Assembly: GCA_964471405.1 (NCBI GenBank) | Contig: CAYYGH010000002.1 | Span: forward strand, 57,105-121,104 | Direction: 5' to 3' | From: J084 sp964471405 | GTDB lineage: Bacteria; Pseudomonadota; Alphaproteobacteria; Sphingomonadales; Rhodothalassiaceae | DNA: 64,000 bases | The notes under the pieces: model-generated | The model's database searches: none | Seen by the model: only the letters and a program-made list of their open reading frames with translations | Told to the model about the DNA's origin: nothing | Program-made: the position numbers and the translations under genes | Part shown: positions 25,751 through 33,133 of the stretch, piece after piece | Layout of the letters: the number at the start of each line of letters is the position of its first letter | Numbering within the stretch: the first letter of the stretch is position 1

Positions 25751-26113
25751 ATGAAGCGATTGATGTGGTGGCGAATTCTTGCATTCGGGTTATGGAACAC
25801 GGGCATCTTGATGAGGTTGTATCATCACGGTGACTGGAATTTGCCGGCTCTGTTTCAACTGGGGGATTTCTTTGGCTGCGTATTGGGGTCCTATATCATT
25901 CTCTCAACTCGGGATCCCTACAGGATCGAAGCCCTGATGCTGGCTGGCCTGCTGGCGTTGGTAACGGGAATACCCGTCCTGCTGCCGAGAACTGCTGTTT
26001 CCGACTTCCTCTCGCTTGCAGGCGTGACAATCATGTTGCTGGGATTACTGGCCATCTACTTTTACATACTGAGGCAGAAGAGAACGTTCATTATTAGGGA
26101 CATGGGAAGCTGA
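25751..26113 (+). CDS. Small four-helix membrane protein, putative immunity protein
   Basis: I recognise no family. The 120-residue protein has four hydrophobic segments (about 8-22, 33-51, 62-78 and 86-108), a basic N-terminus (MKRLMWWR) and a basic tail (RQKRTFIIRD), so both ends should face the cytoplasm. Size, topology and position 70 bp after a double-glycine bacteriocin precursor fit a bacteriocin immunity protein, which would shield the producer's membrane or receptor. The start at 25751 has AAGGAG at ideal spacing; the longer frame from 25586 overlaps the precursor and lacks one. The base composition is visibly AT-richer than the neighbouring housekeeping genes, a sign of transfer. 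Confidence 0.65.
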   Translation: MKRLMWWRILAFGLWNTGILMRLYHHGDWNLPALFQLGDFFGCVLGSYIILSTRDPYRIEALMLAGLLALVTGIPVLLPRTAVSDFLSLAGVTIMLLGLLAIYFYILRQKRTFIIRDMGS

Positions 26114-26740
26114 CAGCAGGTTGATCAGGATTCAATATCCATTGCGCCCTGCTGGCTTTGCGGAAAACTTACCCCTTGGATGGGCAGAGCCAGGAAATTT
26201 TTGGAGCATGCAATCCTGGCCCGTGCCTCCGGTCAACCTGGCGAGGCATCGAAATCGCAGGAGCGGGATGCTGATCCCCCCATCCTTCAGGACCCCGCAT
26301 GCCGCAGCACTTTTATGGGCGCTGGGCAGGGTGGTGGCGGTGTTCGGCCTCATCCCGGCGCTGCGCCACATGGAGATCCTGCGCGACGAGACGAAAGTCC
26401 GGATCGATTGTGGGACATGTTCTGCCTTGGAGACCCTGCTGGTGCGTGGGCGATGGCGGCCTGAATCGGTGCCTTCGCAATCGGCATCTTCGGTTACACT
26501 TCCGCCCTTTGACGGGTGATGAAGGCAGGTGCGGGTGCGTCTCTTCTCTTCTTTTCACGTGGGACTGCGGGCAAGAAGCCCCAGTCCCACAACGGCAGAG
26601 CCCACCAACCGATGGCCGAGTTTGCTCCTCCGTCGGCAAACGACGTGGGAAAGGGTTTACTACTGTGAAGAGTGTCCTCGACAAAGGCAGCGAAAGGCGC
26701 AATGGGAGCAGGCGCACTCAAACAGGGCCTACCTCCCAAT

Positions 26741-26761
26741 ATCGATAACTGATTACTGATA
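26741..26761 (+). repeat. 7-bp tandem array ATCGATA-ACTGATT-ACTGATA
   Basis: Three successive 7-bp units share the ACTGAT core with the array at 8392-8436. The site is AT-rich and lies inside the accessory gap. Confidence 0.45.
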
Positions 26762-26873
26762 ATGGCCTTTGCTCACCAAATCATCATCCACCGGGTCCGG
26801 GACGAGCTTGATCGGCGGATCCAGTGGGCGGCGGTCACAATCGCGAATGCCGGAATGGCCCTCACCGCCTCAT

Positions 26874-26906
26874 GAGTTCGCCGGTCTTGGCTGGCGAATG
26901 ACGCGA
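26874..26906 (+). repeat. REP-like palindrome, copy 5
   Basis: TTCGCCGG and CTGGCGAA flank tcttgg, followed by tgacgcgagg. One arm mismatch makes it a degenerate copy. Confidence 0.5.
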
Positions 26907-26941
26907 GGACGAAGTCTCACCCGCCAGTACCCTCCTTCCCA

Positions 26942-26979
26942 TCGTCACCCGCCGGCTTGGCCGGCGGGTCCAGCGGGAA
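26942..26979 (-). repeat. REP-like palindrome, copy 6
   Basis: Identical over 38 bp and in the same orientation to copy 3 at 24868-24905. The two bracket the bacteriocin/immunity pair as 2.07-kb-spaced direct repeats. Confidence 0.75.
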
Positions 26980-27210
26980 GCGGGGAGAGCGCCCGGCGCC
27001 GGAGAATATCCCCGCAGCCAAGGGAGGCTGGCCGGGTGGACTGGCCGAGCCACGGGGCATGCACATGCCGCACGCCATCTGGCTCTGCCAACCGGAGCCG
27101 GCATGGGCCTGCATCCGTGCCCGACGGATGGGGGGACCTCCCCCGGCCCTGCCCCATGGCTCCGGCAAGAAGGGACGGGGGCGCTCCGGAGCCGCTTGGG
27201 GACTCCGCTG

Positions 27211-27882
27211 CTAGCGGCGGGCGGCGATGCGGGGAGCGGCCATTTCCTGAAGACGGCGGGCAAGATAGGAATCGACGATCGAATCCAGCTCGTCCAGCCG
27301 CCCCTGGAAGAAGTGGTCGGCGCCCTCGATCACGGCTAGGTCGACGGTGATCCGCTTCTGCTGGCGCAGCTTCTCCAGCAGCTTTTCCACCGATTCCAGA
27401 GGCACGATATCATCCCGATCCCCCTGGACGATGAGCCCCGATGTCGGACAGGGCGCAAGAAAGCTGAAGTCATAATGGTTCGCGGGCGGCGCGACCGAGA
27501 TGAAGCCCTGAAATTCCGGTCGGCGCATCAGAAGCTGCATGCCGATCCAGGCCCCGAAAGAAAAACCGCCCACCCAGGCGAAGGGGGCCTCGGGATAGAT
27601 CGCCTGCAGCCAGTCCAGCGCGGCGGCCGCATCAGCGAGCTCGCCGACTCCTCCGTCATAGCGCCCCTCGGAGCGGCCGACACCGCGGAAGTTGAAACGC
27701 AAGGTCGTAAAGCCATGCCGCACGAAGGTCTGATAGAGGTGATAGACCACCTTGTTGTTCATCGTCCCCCCGTACTGGGGATGCGGATGCAGCACGATCG
27801 CAAGAGGGGCGTTGCGGCTGCGGCCCTGCTGCAACCGCCCTTCCAGACGTCCTTCCGGTCCAGCGAAAATGACCTCCGGCAT
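27211..27882 (-). CDS. Alpha/beta hydrolase (COG2945-like)
   Basis: The 223-residue protein has the compact alpha/beta hydrolase layout: LAIVLHPHPQYGGTMNNKVV near the N-terminus (oxyanion HPHP motif), TLRFNFRGVGRSEG, nucleophile elbow VGGFSFGAW (Ser), acid GDRDDIVP (Asp) and base EGADHFFQG (His). This family is found next to Fe-S-assembly genes in many alphaproteobacteria; its substrate is unknown. The start MPEVIFAGPEGR at 27882 has GGAG/AAGGAG upstream; the frame extends 95 codons further without homology. It is divergent from the two cysteine desulfurases. Confidence 0.87.
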   Translation of the reverse strand: MPEVIFAGPEGRLEGRLQQGRSRNAPLAIVLHPHPQYGGTMNNKVVYHLYQTFVRHGFTTLRFNFRGVGRSEGRYDGGVGELADAAAALDWLQAIYPEAPFAWVGGFSFGAWIGMQLLMRRPEFQGFISVAPPANHYDFSFLAPCPTSGLIVQGDRDDIVPLESVEKLLEKLRQQKRITVDLAVIEGADHFFQGRLDELDSIVDSYLARRLQEMAAPRIAARR

Positions 27883-28138
27883 GCTCCTTCTCCAATTGCT
27901 GGCATCGGCCTGGCCATGGACTGTCGCGGCATCCCTCAGAAATTTCAGAAGAACCAGCCCTCCTGGCTGTACGGGGATTGCCCCGGGCGACTGCCAGACC
28001 CATGTCTCCCGTCTGTTCGTCCGGTGTGAGCGCAGCCTTATATAGGAGGCGGCGCCCCTCGCACAAGCGGCCCGTTCCGCCGGCGATTGACTGTGACGCG
28101 CCTGCGTCCCATCTTTCGCTGGAGGTTCCCAGAGCAGG

Positions 28139-29314
28139 ATGCAGCCCTTGACCAGCTCCGTGTCCAAGACCGTCTATCTTGATCACAACGCGACGACGCC
28201 GCTGCGGCCGGAGGTCCGGGAGGCCATGGCGAATGCCTTCGACTGCTTTGGCAATCCGTCTTCCGTTCACCGTTTCGGACGGGCCGCACGGGCTCTGGTC
28301 GAGGATGCGCGGGAAGCCGTTGCCTCGCTGATCAATGCCGACCCGTCGGAAATTCTGTTCACCTCTGGCGGTACGGAAGCGGCCGCCGTGGCGCTTCACC
28401 AGCTGCCGGCGGACGCCCTGCCCCTTGCCAGCCGCATCGAGCATCCGGCGGTCCGTGACAATTTCCCACCGGAACGGCAGGCGGCGGTGACCTGGTTGCC
28501 GGCAGGGGCCGATGGCGCAATCGATCTCGATCGCCTGGCGGATGTCCTGGCAAACGACACCTCTTCCCGACCGGTCTTCCTGGCGCTCATGCTCGCCAAT
28601 AACGAAAGCGGGGTCATTCAGCCCGTGGTGGCGGCCCGGACAATGCTGGAAGAGTCGGGGCGGCACCATCTGATCTTCACCGACGCGGTGCAAGCGGTGG
28701 GCAAAATTCCGGTCGACGTCCGCACGCTCGGCATCGATTACCTGTCGCTGTCCGCCCACAAGATCGGCGGTCCGAAGGGGGTGGGTGCGCTTTATGTGCG
28801 GGCGGATGCGCCTTTCCGTTCCCTCTGGCGTGGTGGCGGACAGGAGCGGCGCATGCGCCCCGGGACCGAAAATGTCCTCGGCATAGTCGGTCTTGGTGCC
28901 GCCGCCCGGGCGGTGGTGGCGCAGCAGGCGCAGGAATCCCGTCGTCTTGCGCGCTTGCGCGAGAAGATGGAAAAAGCACTCAAGGCCATCCGTCCGGATC
29001 TCGTGATCCTGGGCGAAAGGGCACCCCGGGTGCCGAACACGACTCTGTTCGCCGTTCCCGGCACAAAAGCCGAGGTGCTGGTGATGCGCTTCGATCTTGC
29101 GGGAATTGCCGTCAGCACGGGGGCGGCCTGTTCCTCGGGGCGCACGGAGCCGAGCCATGTCGTCGCCGCCATGACGGATGATCCCGCCATTCGGGAGGCG
29201 GCGGTGCGCGTCAGCCTCGGGTGGTCGACGACCGAAGAGGACATCACCCGCTTTCTGGCCGTGGCCGGCGACATTCTTGTCCCCAGCCGGACCACCTCCC
29301 CCGCCCTGCCATGA
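28139..29314 (+). CDS. Class V aminotransferase / cysteine desulfurase (NifS-like)
   Basis: The 391-residue PLP enzyme starts its fold at VYLDHNATTPLRPEVREAM, as NifS/IscS do. The PLP-binding Lys lies in SLSAHKIGGPKGVGALY, and the mobile active-site Cys is in GAACSSGRTEPSHV. HHLIFTDAVQAVGKIPVDV supplies the Asp that contacts the PLP pyridine nitrogen. It should remove sulfur from cysteine as a persulfide, yielding alanine. Sequence detail (TSSRPVFLALMLANNESGV) sets it apart from the IscS-type enzyme encoded directly downstream (10-bp gap). Confidence 0.9.
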   Translation: MQPLTSSVSKTVYLDHNATTPLRPEVREAMANAFDCFGNPSSVHRFGRAARALVEDAREAVASLINADPSEILFTSGGTEAAAVALHQLPADALPLASRIEHPAVRDNFPPERQAAVTWLPAGADGAIDLDRLADVLANDTSSRPVFLALMLANNESGVIQPVVAARTMLEESGRHHLIFTDAVQAVGKIPVDVRTLGIDYLSLSAHKIGGPKGVGALYVRADAPFRSLWRGGGQERRMRPGTENVLGIVGLGAAARAVVAQQAQESRRLARLREKMEKALKAIRPDLVILGERAPRVPNTTLFAVPGTKAEVLVMRFDLAGIAVSTGAACSSGRTEPSHVVAAMTDDPAIREAAVRVSLGWSTTEEDITRFLAVAGDILVPSRTTSPALP

Positions 29315-29324
29315 TGAGGAGACA

Positions 29325-30512
29325 ATGCCTTCCGTGCCGCGCAAGCCCATCTATCTGGATTATCAGGCGACAACTCCTCTTGACCCGCGGGTGTTTGCTG
29401 CGATGCGGCCCTATCTGGAGGAGCATTTCGGCAACCCCCACTCCGCCGAGCATGCCTATGGCTGGATAGCCCATGAGGCCGTCGAAGAGGCACGCCGTCA
29501 CGTCGCAGCACTCATCGGGGCAAGGCCCGAGGCCGTCATTTTCACATCGGGGGCAACCGAATCCAACAATCTCGCCATCCGGGGCGTGTTCGCCGCCCTG
29601 TCCTCCCGGCGCGACCATGTGGTCACGGTGGCTACCGAGCACAAATGCGTGCTTGAGACCGTCCGCTGGATTGCGCGTCATGGCGGTCGGGCGACCATTC
29701 TGCCGGTTGACCGGAATGGGCTTGTCGACCTGACGCAACTTGCCGCGGCGATCGATGAGCGCACGGCCCTGGTTTCCGTGATGGCGGTGAACAATGAGAT
29801 CGGCACCATCCAGCCGCTTGCGGAGATCGGCGCCCTGTGTCGGGACCGCGGCGTCTACTTTCACACGGACGCAGCACAGGGCTTCGGCAAGATCCCTCTT
29901 GATGTGGACCGGATGGGCATCGACCTGCTCTCGATCTCCGCCCACAAGATCTATGGGCCGAAGGGGATAGGAGCCCTTTATGTGCGTACCAGCGCTCCGC
30001 GGGTGCAAATCACGCCGCTGATCCTGGGCGGCGGGCAGGAACGGGGACTGCGCTCAGGCACGCTCGCCCCGCACCAGTGCGTGGGATTGGGGGAGGCCGC
30101 CCGGATCGCCGCCGCCGAGATGGCCAAGGATGCCGAGCATGCCCGCCGCCTCTTCCTCCGTCTGTGGCAGGGGTTGCAGGACGCCGTCCCCGGCATTCTC
30201 CTCAACGGCCATCCACAGCAGCGCTGGTGGGGCAATTGCAATGTCACGATCCCGGATGTCCGGGCCGAAGAGCTGATGGCGCGGATTCCGGATCTGGCGA
30301 TCTCAAGCGGCGCGGCCTGCGGATCGGGATCGGGCGAACCGTCCTACGTGCTCCGGGCGATCGGTCGCTCGAAAGAAGAGGCCGAGCGCACGCTCAGAAT
30401 TGGATTCGGCCGCTTCACGACGATGGAGGAAATCGATCATGCCATCGGGCGAATCGCGGAAGCCGTTGCCGCGGCACGGGCAGGAAGAGCAGCTGTCCGG
30501 ATCCGTGATTGA
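29325..30512 (+). CDS. IscS-type cysteine desulfurase
   Basis: The 395-residue PLP enzyme begins PIYLDYQATTPLDPRV. It carries SGATESNNLAIRG, the PLP Lys in SISAHKIYGPKGIGALYVR, and the catalytic loop ISSGAACGSGSGEPSYVLRAIG, close to IscS. It mobilises sulfur for Fe-S clusters and tRNA thiolation. The ATG at 29325 follows GAGGAG and lies 10 bp after the upstream desulfurase, so both are co-transcribed. No iscU, sufB or sufC follows, which is unusual for this gene pair. Confidence 0.92.
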   Translation: MPSVPRKPIYLDYQATTPLDPRVFAAMRPYLEEHFGNPHSAEHAYGWIAHEAVEEARRHVAALIGARPEAVIFTSGATESNNLAIRGVFAALSSRRDHVVTVATEHKCVLETVRWIARHGGRATILPVDRNGLVDLTQLAAAIDERTALVSVMAVNNEIGTIQPLAEIGALCRDRGVYFHTDAAQGFGKIPLDVDRMGIDLLSISAHKIYGPKGIGALYVRTSAPRVQITPLILGGGQERGLRSGTLAPHQCVGLGEAARIAAAEMAKDAEHARRLFLRLWQGLQDAVPGILLNGHPQQRWWGNCNVTIPDVRAEELMARIPDLAISSGAACGSGSGEPSYVLRAIGRSKEEAERTLRIGFGRFTTMEEIDHAIGRIAEAVAAARAGRAAVRIRD

Positions 30513-31282
30513 GCTTCCGGCCCGCTGACCGCCGCCCTGCGCCCAGGCAAGGACCGGAAGCGGCAGAGAAAAACCGGCCTGTCCTCGCTCCTGACACCCA
30601 ATTGCCAATACCCGGTCACCATCCGGTCATTCACCGGCAGGGGTGGTAGACCCAAGCGACCGGCCCACCGCTTCGGAACACGCTTCCAGCTTGCCCCATC
30701 TCTCTCACCGGCAGATACCGCGAATCCATTCAGCCATGTCATCCATTCCCCGGCATCCTGCGCCGACAAATGCGGCGAATCCAGCCGATGTGCGTGCTCC
30801 CTTCCGGTGCATTGTCTTTCCTTTCCGCTGGATCCGCCGAGCAAGCCTGCCCCGGGCTTTGACCCGGGGTCGGCAGATGGCGAAAGGGAAAAGCTGCCCT
30901 TCCCGCTCAAGCCGGCGGGTGATGATGCGGAAAGTTGGTGGGCGCGAGGATAGAGACATGCGAGATGCAGAGGAATGACGAGGAGAGAGATGCCCATCGG
31001 TGAGGTGGAAGCAGGATGACGGCAGGCACCGCAAAGAGATCGGCAGGCGGAGCACAAAACGGCTACCCCCCAAGCAAAGATCAGAACAGAAAGGCGGCGG
31101 GAAGATCATCCCGCCACCTGTGCAAAAGCCGCTTCTTGGGAAGCGCTCCCCCAATGGCTCATGAGAAAAGTCTCGCCCTGCCCCGCACGGGGCAGATCCC
31201 CAGCAAAGGAGGAGGCTTTCCCCTTCCTCCTTTTGCCGGATCGCCGGCCGCCTTCAAAGGCGCGGCGGGGAGCTCATGAAGG
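30513..31282. other. Repeat-containing gap between iscS-type gene and ferredoxin gene
   Basis: About 770 bp between converging genes. An 8-bp dyad GCTTCCGG/CCGGAAGC (30513-30561, 33-nt loop) follows the desulfurase stop and could aid termination. Variant REP-like units lie at 30825-30880 and 30901-30931. No ORF here has a family signature or a convincing start. Confidence 0.5.
30825..30880 (+). repeat. REP-like variant, copy 7
   Basis: The left flank ccgctggatccgcc matches the family. The central palindrome is replaced by CCCCGGG-ctttga-CCCGGGG, the form common as a REP in other alphaproteobacteria, and the unit ends cagatggcg. A partial copy (gctcaagccggcgggtgatga) follows at 30907-30927. 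Confidence 0.5.
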
Positions 31283-31621
31283 TCAGTCGCCCGTACCGGG
31301 GTTTTCCGAGAAATATTTCTCGAACTTGCCCTCCTCGCCCTTGTGGGCGTCGGCATCGGGCAGGGGATCCTTCTTCTGGGTGATGTTGGGCCAGATCTCG
31401 GCGTATTTCGCATTGAGCTCCAGCCACTTTTCCAGCCCATCCTCGGTATCGGGCAGGATGGCCTCCGCCGGACATTCCGGCTCGCAGACGCCGCAGTCGA
31501 TGCATTCATTCGGATTGATGACGAGCATGTTCTCGCCTTCATAGAAGCAGTCGACCGGGCAGACCTCCACACAATCCGTATACTTGCACATGATGCAGGC
31601 TTCGGTGACGACGTAGGTCAT
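31283..31621 (-). CDS. fdxA: 7Fe (3Fe-4S + 4Fe-4S) ferredoxin
   Basis: The 112-residue protein starts MTYVVTEACIMCKYTDCVEV and has the two Cys motifs of FdxA: CIMCKYTDCVEVCP with the spacing of a [3Fe-4S] site, and CIDCGVCEPECP for the [4Fe-4S] site. The 50-residue C-terminal extension (KWLELNAKYAEIWPNITQKK) is typical of the Azotobacter FdI/FdxA class. It is a low-potential cytosolic electron carrier. The Met at 31621 directly precedes the conserved sequence and has an AAGAGAG site. In many alphaproteobacteria carD follows; here it does not. Confidence 0.95.
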   Translation of the reverse strand: MTYVVTEACIMCKYTDCVEVCPVDCFYEGENMLVINPNECIDCGVCEPECPAEAILPDTEDGLEKWLELNAKYAEIWPNITQKKDPLPDADAHKGEEGKFEKYFSENPGTGD

Positions 31622-31908
31622 GGTATCGCTCTCTTGCTCTTGCTGCCCTCGCACAGCCACGAAGAAACGCTTTCGCCATCCCCGCAGCTGCCGAATCCTG
31701 CCCGAACAGGCTCCATTGCGTCGCCGCTTCGCTTAGCCGAAGGACTTCCGCTTGGCAAGCAGGGATGCCTCCCGATCAAGCCGGCCCGAATGATGCGGAA
31801 AGAGGAAATGGTGGGAAAGGGGGGCCCATCGATCAAGCCCGCCCCGATCCTGACCCCGCCTCGGCGGACAGCCAGAAAGGGGTGTCGGCGGATGTCTTTC
31901 TTTTCCCT

Positions 31909-31941
31909 CGTCATTCGCCGCGAAAGCGGCGAATCCAGCCG
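31909..31941 (-). repeat. REP-like palindrome, copy 8
   Basis: ATTCGCCGC-gaaa-GCGGCGAAT is a perfect 9-bp dyad (31913-31934), flanked by cgtc and ccagccgg. Inverted orientation relative to copy 9. Confidence 0.7.
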
Positions 31942-31983
31942 GCAGCCGAGACGGCGTCTGCCTCCACGGCCGGCCCATCGGCC

Positions 31984-32018
31984 CGCTGGATCCGCCGGTC
32001 AAGCCGGCGGATGACGAG
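31984..32018 (+). repeat. REP-like palindrome, copy 9 (best family example)
   Basis: TCCGCCGG-tcaa-GCCGGCGGA lies at 31991-32011, flanked by cgctgga and tgacgag. It is the cleanest unit of the family in this window and forms an inverted pair with copy 8. Confidence 0.75.
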
Positions 32019-32023
32019 TGAGG

Positions 32024-32044
32024 GGGCAGTCATCAGTGGTCGGT
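32024..32044 (-). repeat. 7-bp array, ACCGACC-ACTGATG-ACTGCCC
   Basis: Read on the minus strand, three heptamers share the ACYGA-like core of the array at 8392-8436. It follows REP copy 9 by 5 bp. Confidence 0.4.
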
Positions 32045-32094
32045 CAGCGGAGCGCGATCATGCCGTGGCCGAGGAGGAGGGGCTGCCGCGCCCT

Positions 32095-32952
32095 TCAGTC
32101 CTGTCGGCCGGCAGGGAGAACCCCCTGTCGGGAAGAGGAAGCGCGCGTGGCGGCATCGCTGCCGGCAGGCGGCGGCTGTGGGATGCAGCCGTCCTCGCGG
32201 TCGTAATGCTCGGCCAGACGCTCCAGCGCCAGACGCAGCACCAGCTTCGCGGACCGTTTGGGCCAGTCGAGCCGGCGCTCCATCTCTTCCAGACCTTCCA
32301 GATGGCAGCAGATGGCGATGAGAATGTCGCGCAGTCCCGGCCCGACGGCCGCAAGCGCCCGGTCGAAGCGGCGACGGGCATCGAGCATGCGCTCGGACAG
32401 CGTCATTCCCCGCCAGCAGTAATCGCTGCGGTCGGGTCCGATCGGTTCGTAGCGGGTGGTCATGTGCGGGCGCAGCCCGGCGAGCTCGAAATCGGTGCGC
32501 AGGCGTTCTCCCGCCGTGATCAGCGCAGGCGTGAACCATCGGCGCCCGCGTCGGTCCTTCAGCCGGGCCAGACGCTGAAGAGGCGATTCCGCATGATTCG
32601 TCAGCGGGCCAGGCCGTCGCCGTCCACGCGGTCGCGCTGGAGAAAGCACCATGTGCTGGCGCCGAAAAGGGGAAATTTCGGGCCCCGACGGCACCCGGCG
32701 CCCGTGTTTGCCCGATTCGTTGCGAATCGCCTCCCGCCGCCGCAGAAAAAGCAGGGCCGCCGAACTCGGCCGCGCCCGGCCGCCCGCACAGGTCATCAGC
32801 CCTGCTGCCGTCAGCGCCTCCGTCACCCGCGCCGGCAGCGGCCGCCCCCCATGCACGGGGCGCCCCTGATCATCAAGCGGAAAGGAGCCGGCCGCCACAA
32901 GCCGGCGCAGAATTTCCTCGGCATAGGATGAAATAACCTTTTCCATGGACAT
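32095..32952 (-). CDS. DUF6456-type helix-turn-helix protein
   Basis: The 285-residue soluble protein has a C-terminal region (about 160-260) that matches the alphaproteobacterial DUF6456 pattern: LRTDFELAGLRPHMTTRYEP, ERMLDARRRFDRALAAVGPGL, then ILIAICCHLEGLEEMERRLDWPKRSAKLVLRLALERLAEHY, a helix-turn-helix-like stretch. The middle is basic and low in complexity. A DNA-binding regulatory role is likely but the target is unknown. The ATG at 32952 has AAGG upstream and a good promoter (32977-33004). It is divergent from an XRE regulator across a shared 181-bp region. Confidence 0.75.
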   Translation of the reverse strand: MSMEKVISSYAEEILRRLVAAGSFPLDDQGRPVHGGRPLPARVTEALTAAGLMTCAGGRARPSSAALLFLRRREAIRNESGKHGRRVPSGPEISPFRRQHMVLSPARPRGRRRPGPLTNHAESPLQRLARLKDRRGRRWFTPALITAGERLRTDFELAGLRPHMTTRYEPIGPDRSDYCWRGMTLSERMLDARRRFDRALAAVGPGLRDILIAICCHLEGLEEMERRLDWPKRSAKLVLRLALERLAEHYDREDGCIPQPPPAGSDAATRASSSRQGVLPAGRQD

Positions 32953-32976
32953 ATAAACCTTGTTTGTGCCAATATG

Positions 32977-33004
32977 GTTATAACATCCTTTGCCTCATTG
33001 GTAA
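32977..33004 (-). promoter_or_regulatory. Promoter for the DUF6456 gene
   Basis: On the minus strand TTACCA (4 of 6) and TATAAC (5 of 6) are 16 bp apart, with the start codon about 25 bp downstream of the -10. The -10 lies in the palindrome GTTATAAC (32977-32984), part of an ATGGTTATAA motif that recurs 54 bp away at 33028. Confidence 0.55.
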
Positions 33005-33011
33005 AGACCCC

Positions 33012-33038
33012 TTGAATAAGTGACGCGATGGTTATAAA
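33012..33038 (+). promoter_or_regulatory. Candidate promoter for the XRE regulator
   Basis: TTGAAT, 15-bp spacer, TATAAA. The spacer is short, but this is the only AT-rich -10 upstream of the gene. The -10 lies in the second copy of ATGGTTATAA. Confidence 0.4.
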
Positions 33039-33133
33039 CGCCAAAGAGCGGGGGCGGAAACGGCGGCTGAAACGCAGCTTGCGGGCGGGGGCTGCCCCGA
33101 CCCGCACCGGTCGGCGGGCGGCGGGAGGAAGAC

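Larger units (their letters stand above)
26114..27210. other. Long gap with repeats, no confident gene
   Basis: About 1.1 kb. The open frames here are short, lack family features and read like shadows. The best is ATG 26268-26519 (83 codons, AGGAG upstream, one hydrophobic stretch HAAALLWALGRVVAVFGLIP), which I do not trust. The right part holds REP-like copies (26874-26906, 26942-26979), a half copy at 26814-26828 and a heptamer array. It may be decayed accessory DNA of the bacteriocin island. Confidence 0.5.
31622..32094. other. Repeat-rich gap upstream of fdxA
   Basis: About 470 bp that should contain the fdxA promoter at its left end. It holds two near-perfect REP-like palindromes (31909-31941, 31984-32018) and a heptamer array (32024-32044). 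No supported gene. Confidence 0.5.

Noticed and set aside
26121..26519. Small ORF in the accessory gap
   Set aside because: Only one hydrophobic stretch and a loose AGGAG site support it. It has no family feature and flanks decayed repeat DNA.
24709..27210. CRISPR array or IS element in the repeat-rich gaps
   Set aside because: Repeats are short palindromes at irregular spacing with no unique spacers, and no transposase frame or terminal inverted repeats are present.
27656..29350. 564-codon minus-strand frame through the cysteine desulfurase
   Set aside because: It runs antisense across a clear NifS-like gene and has no family feature of its own.
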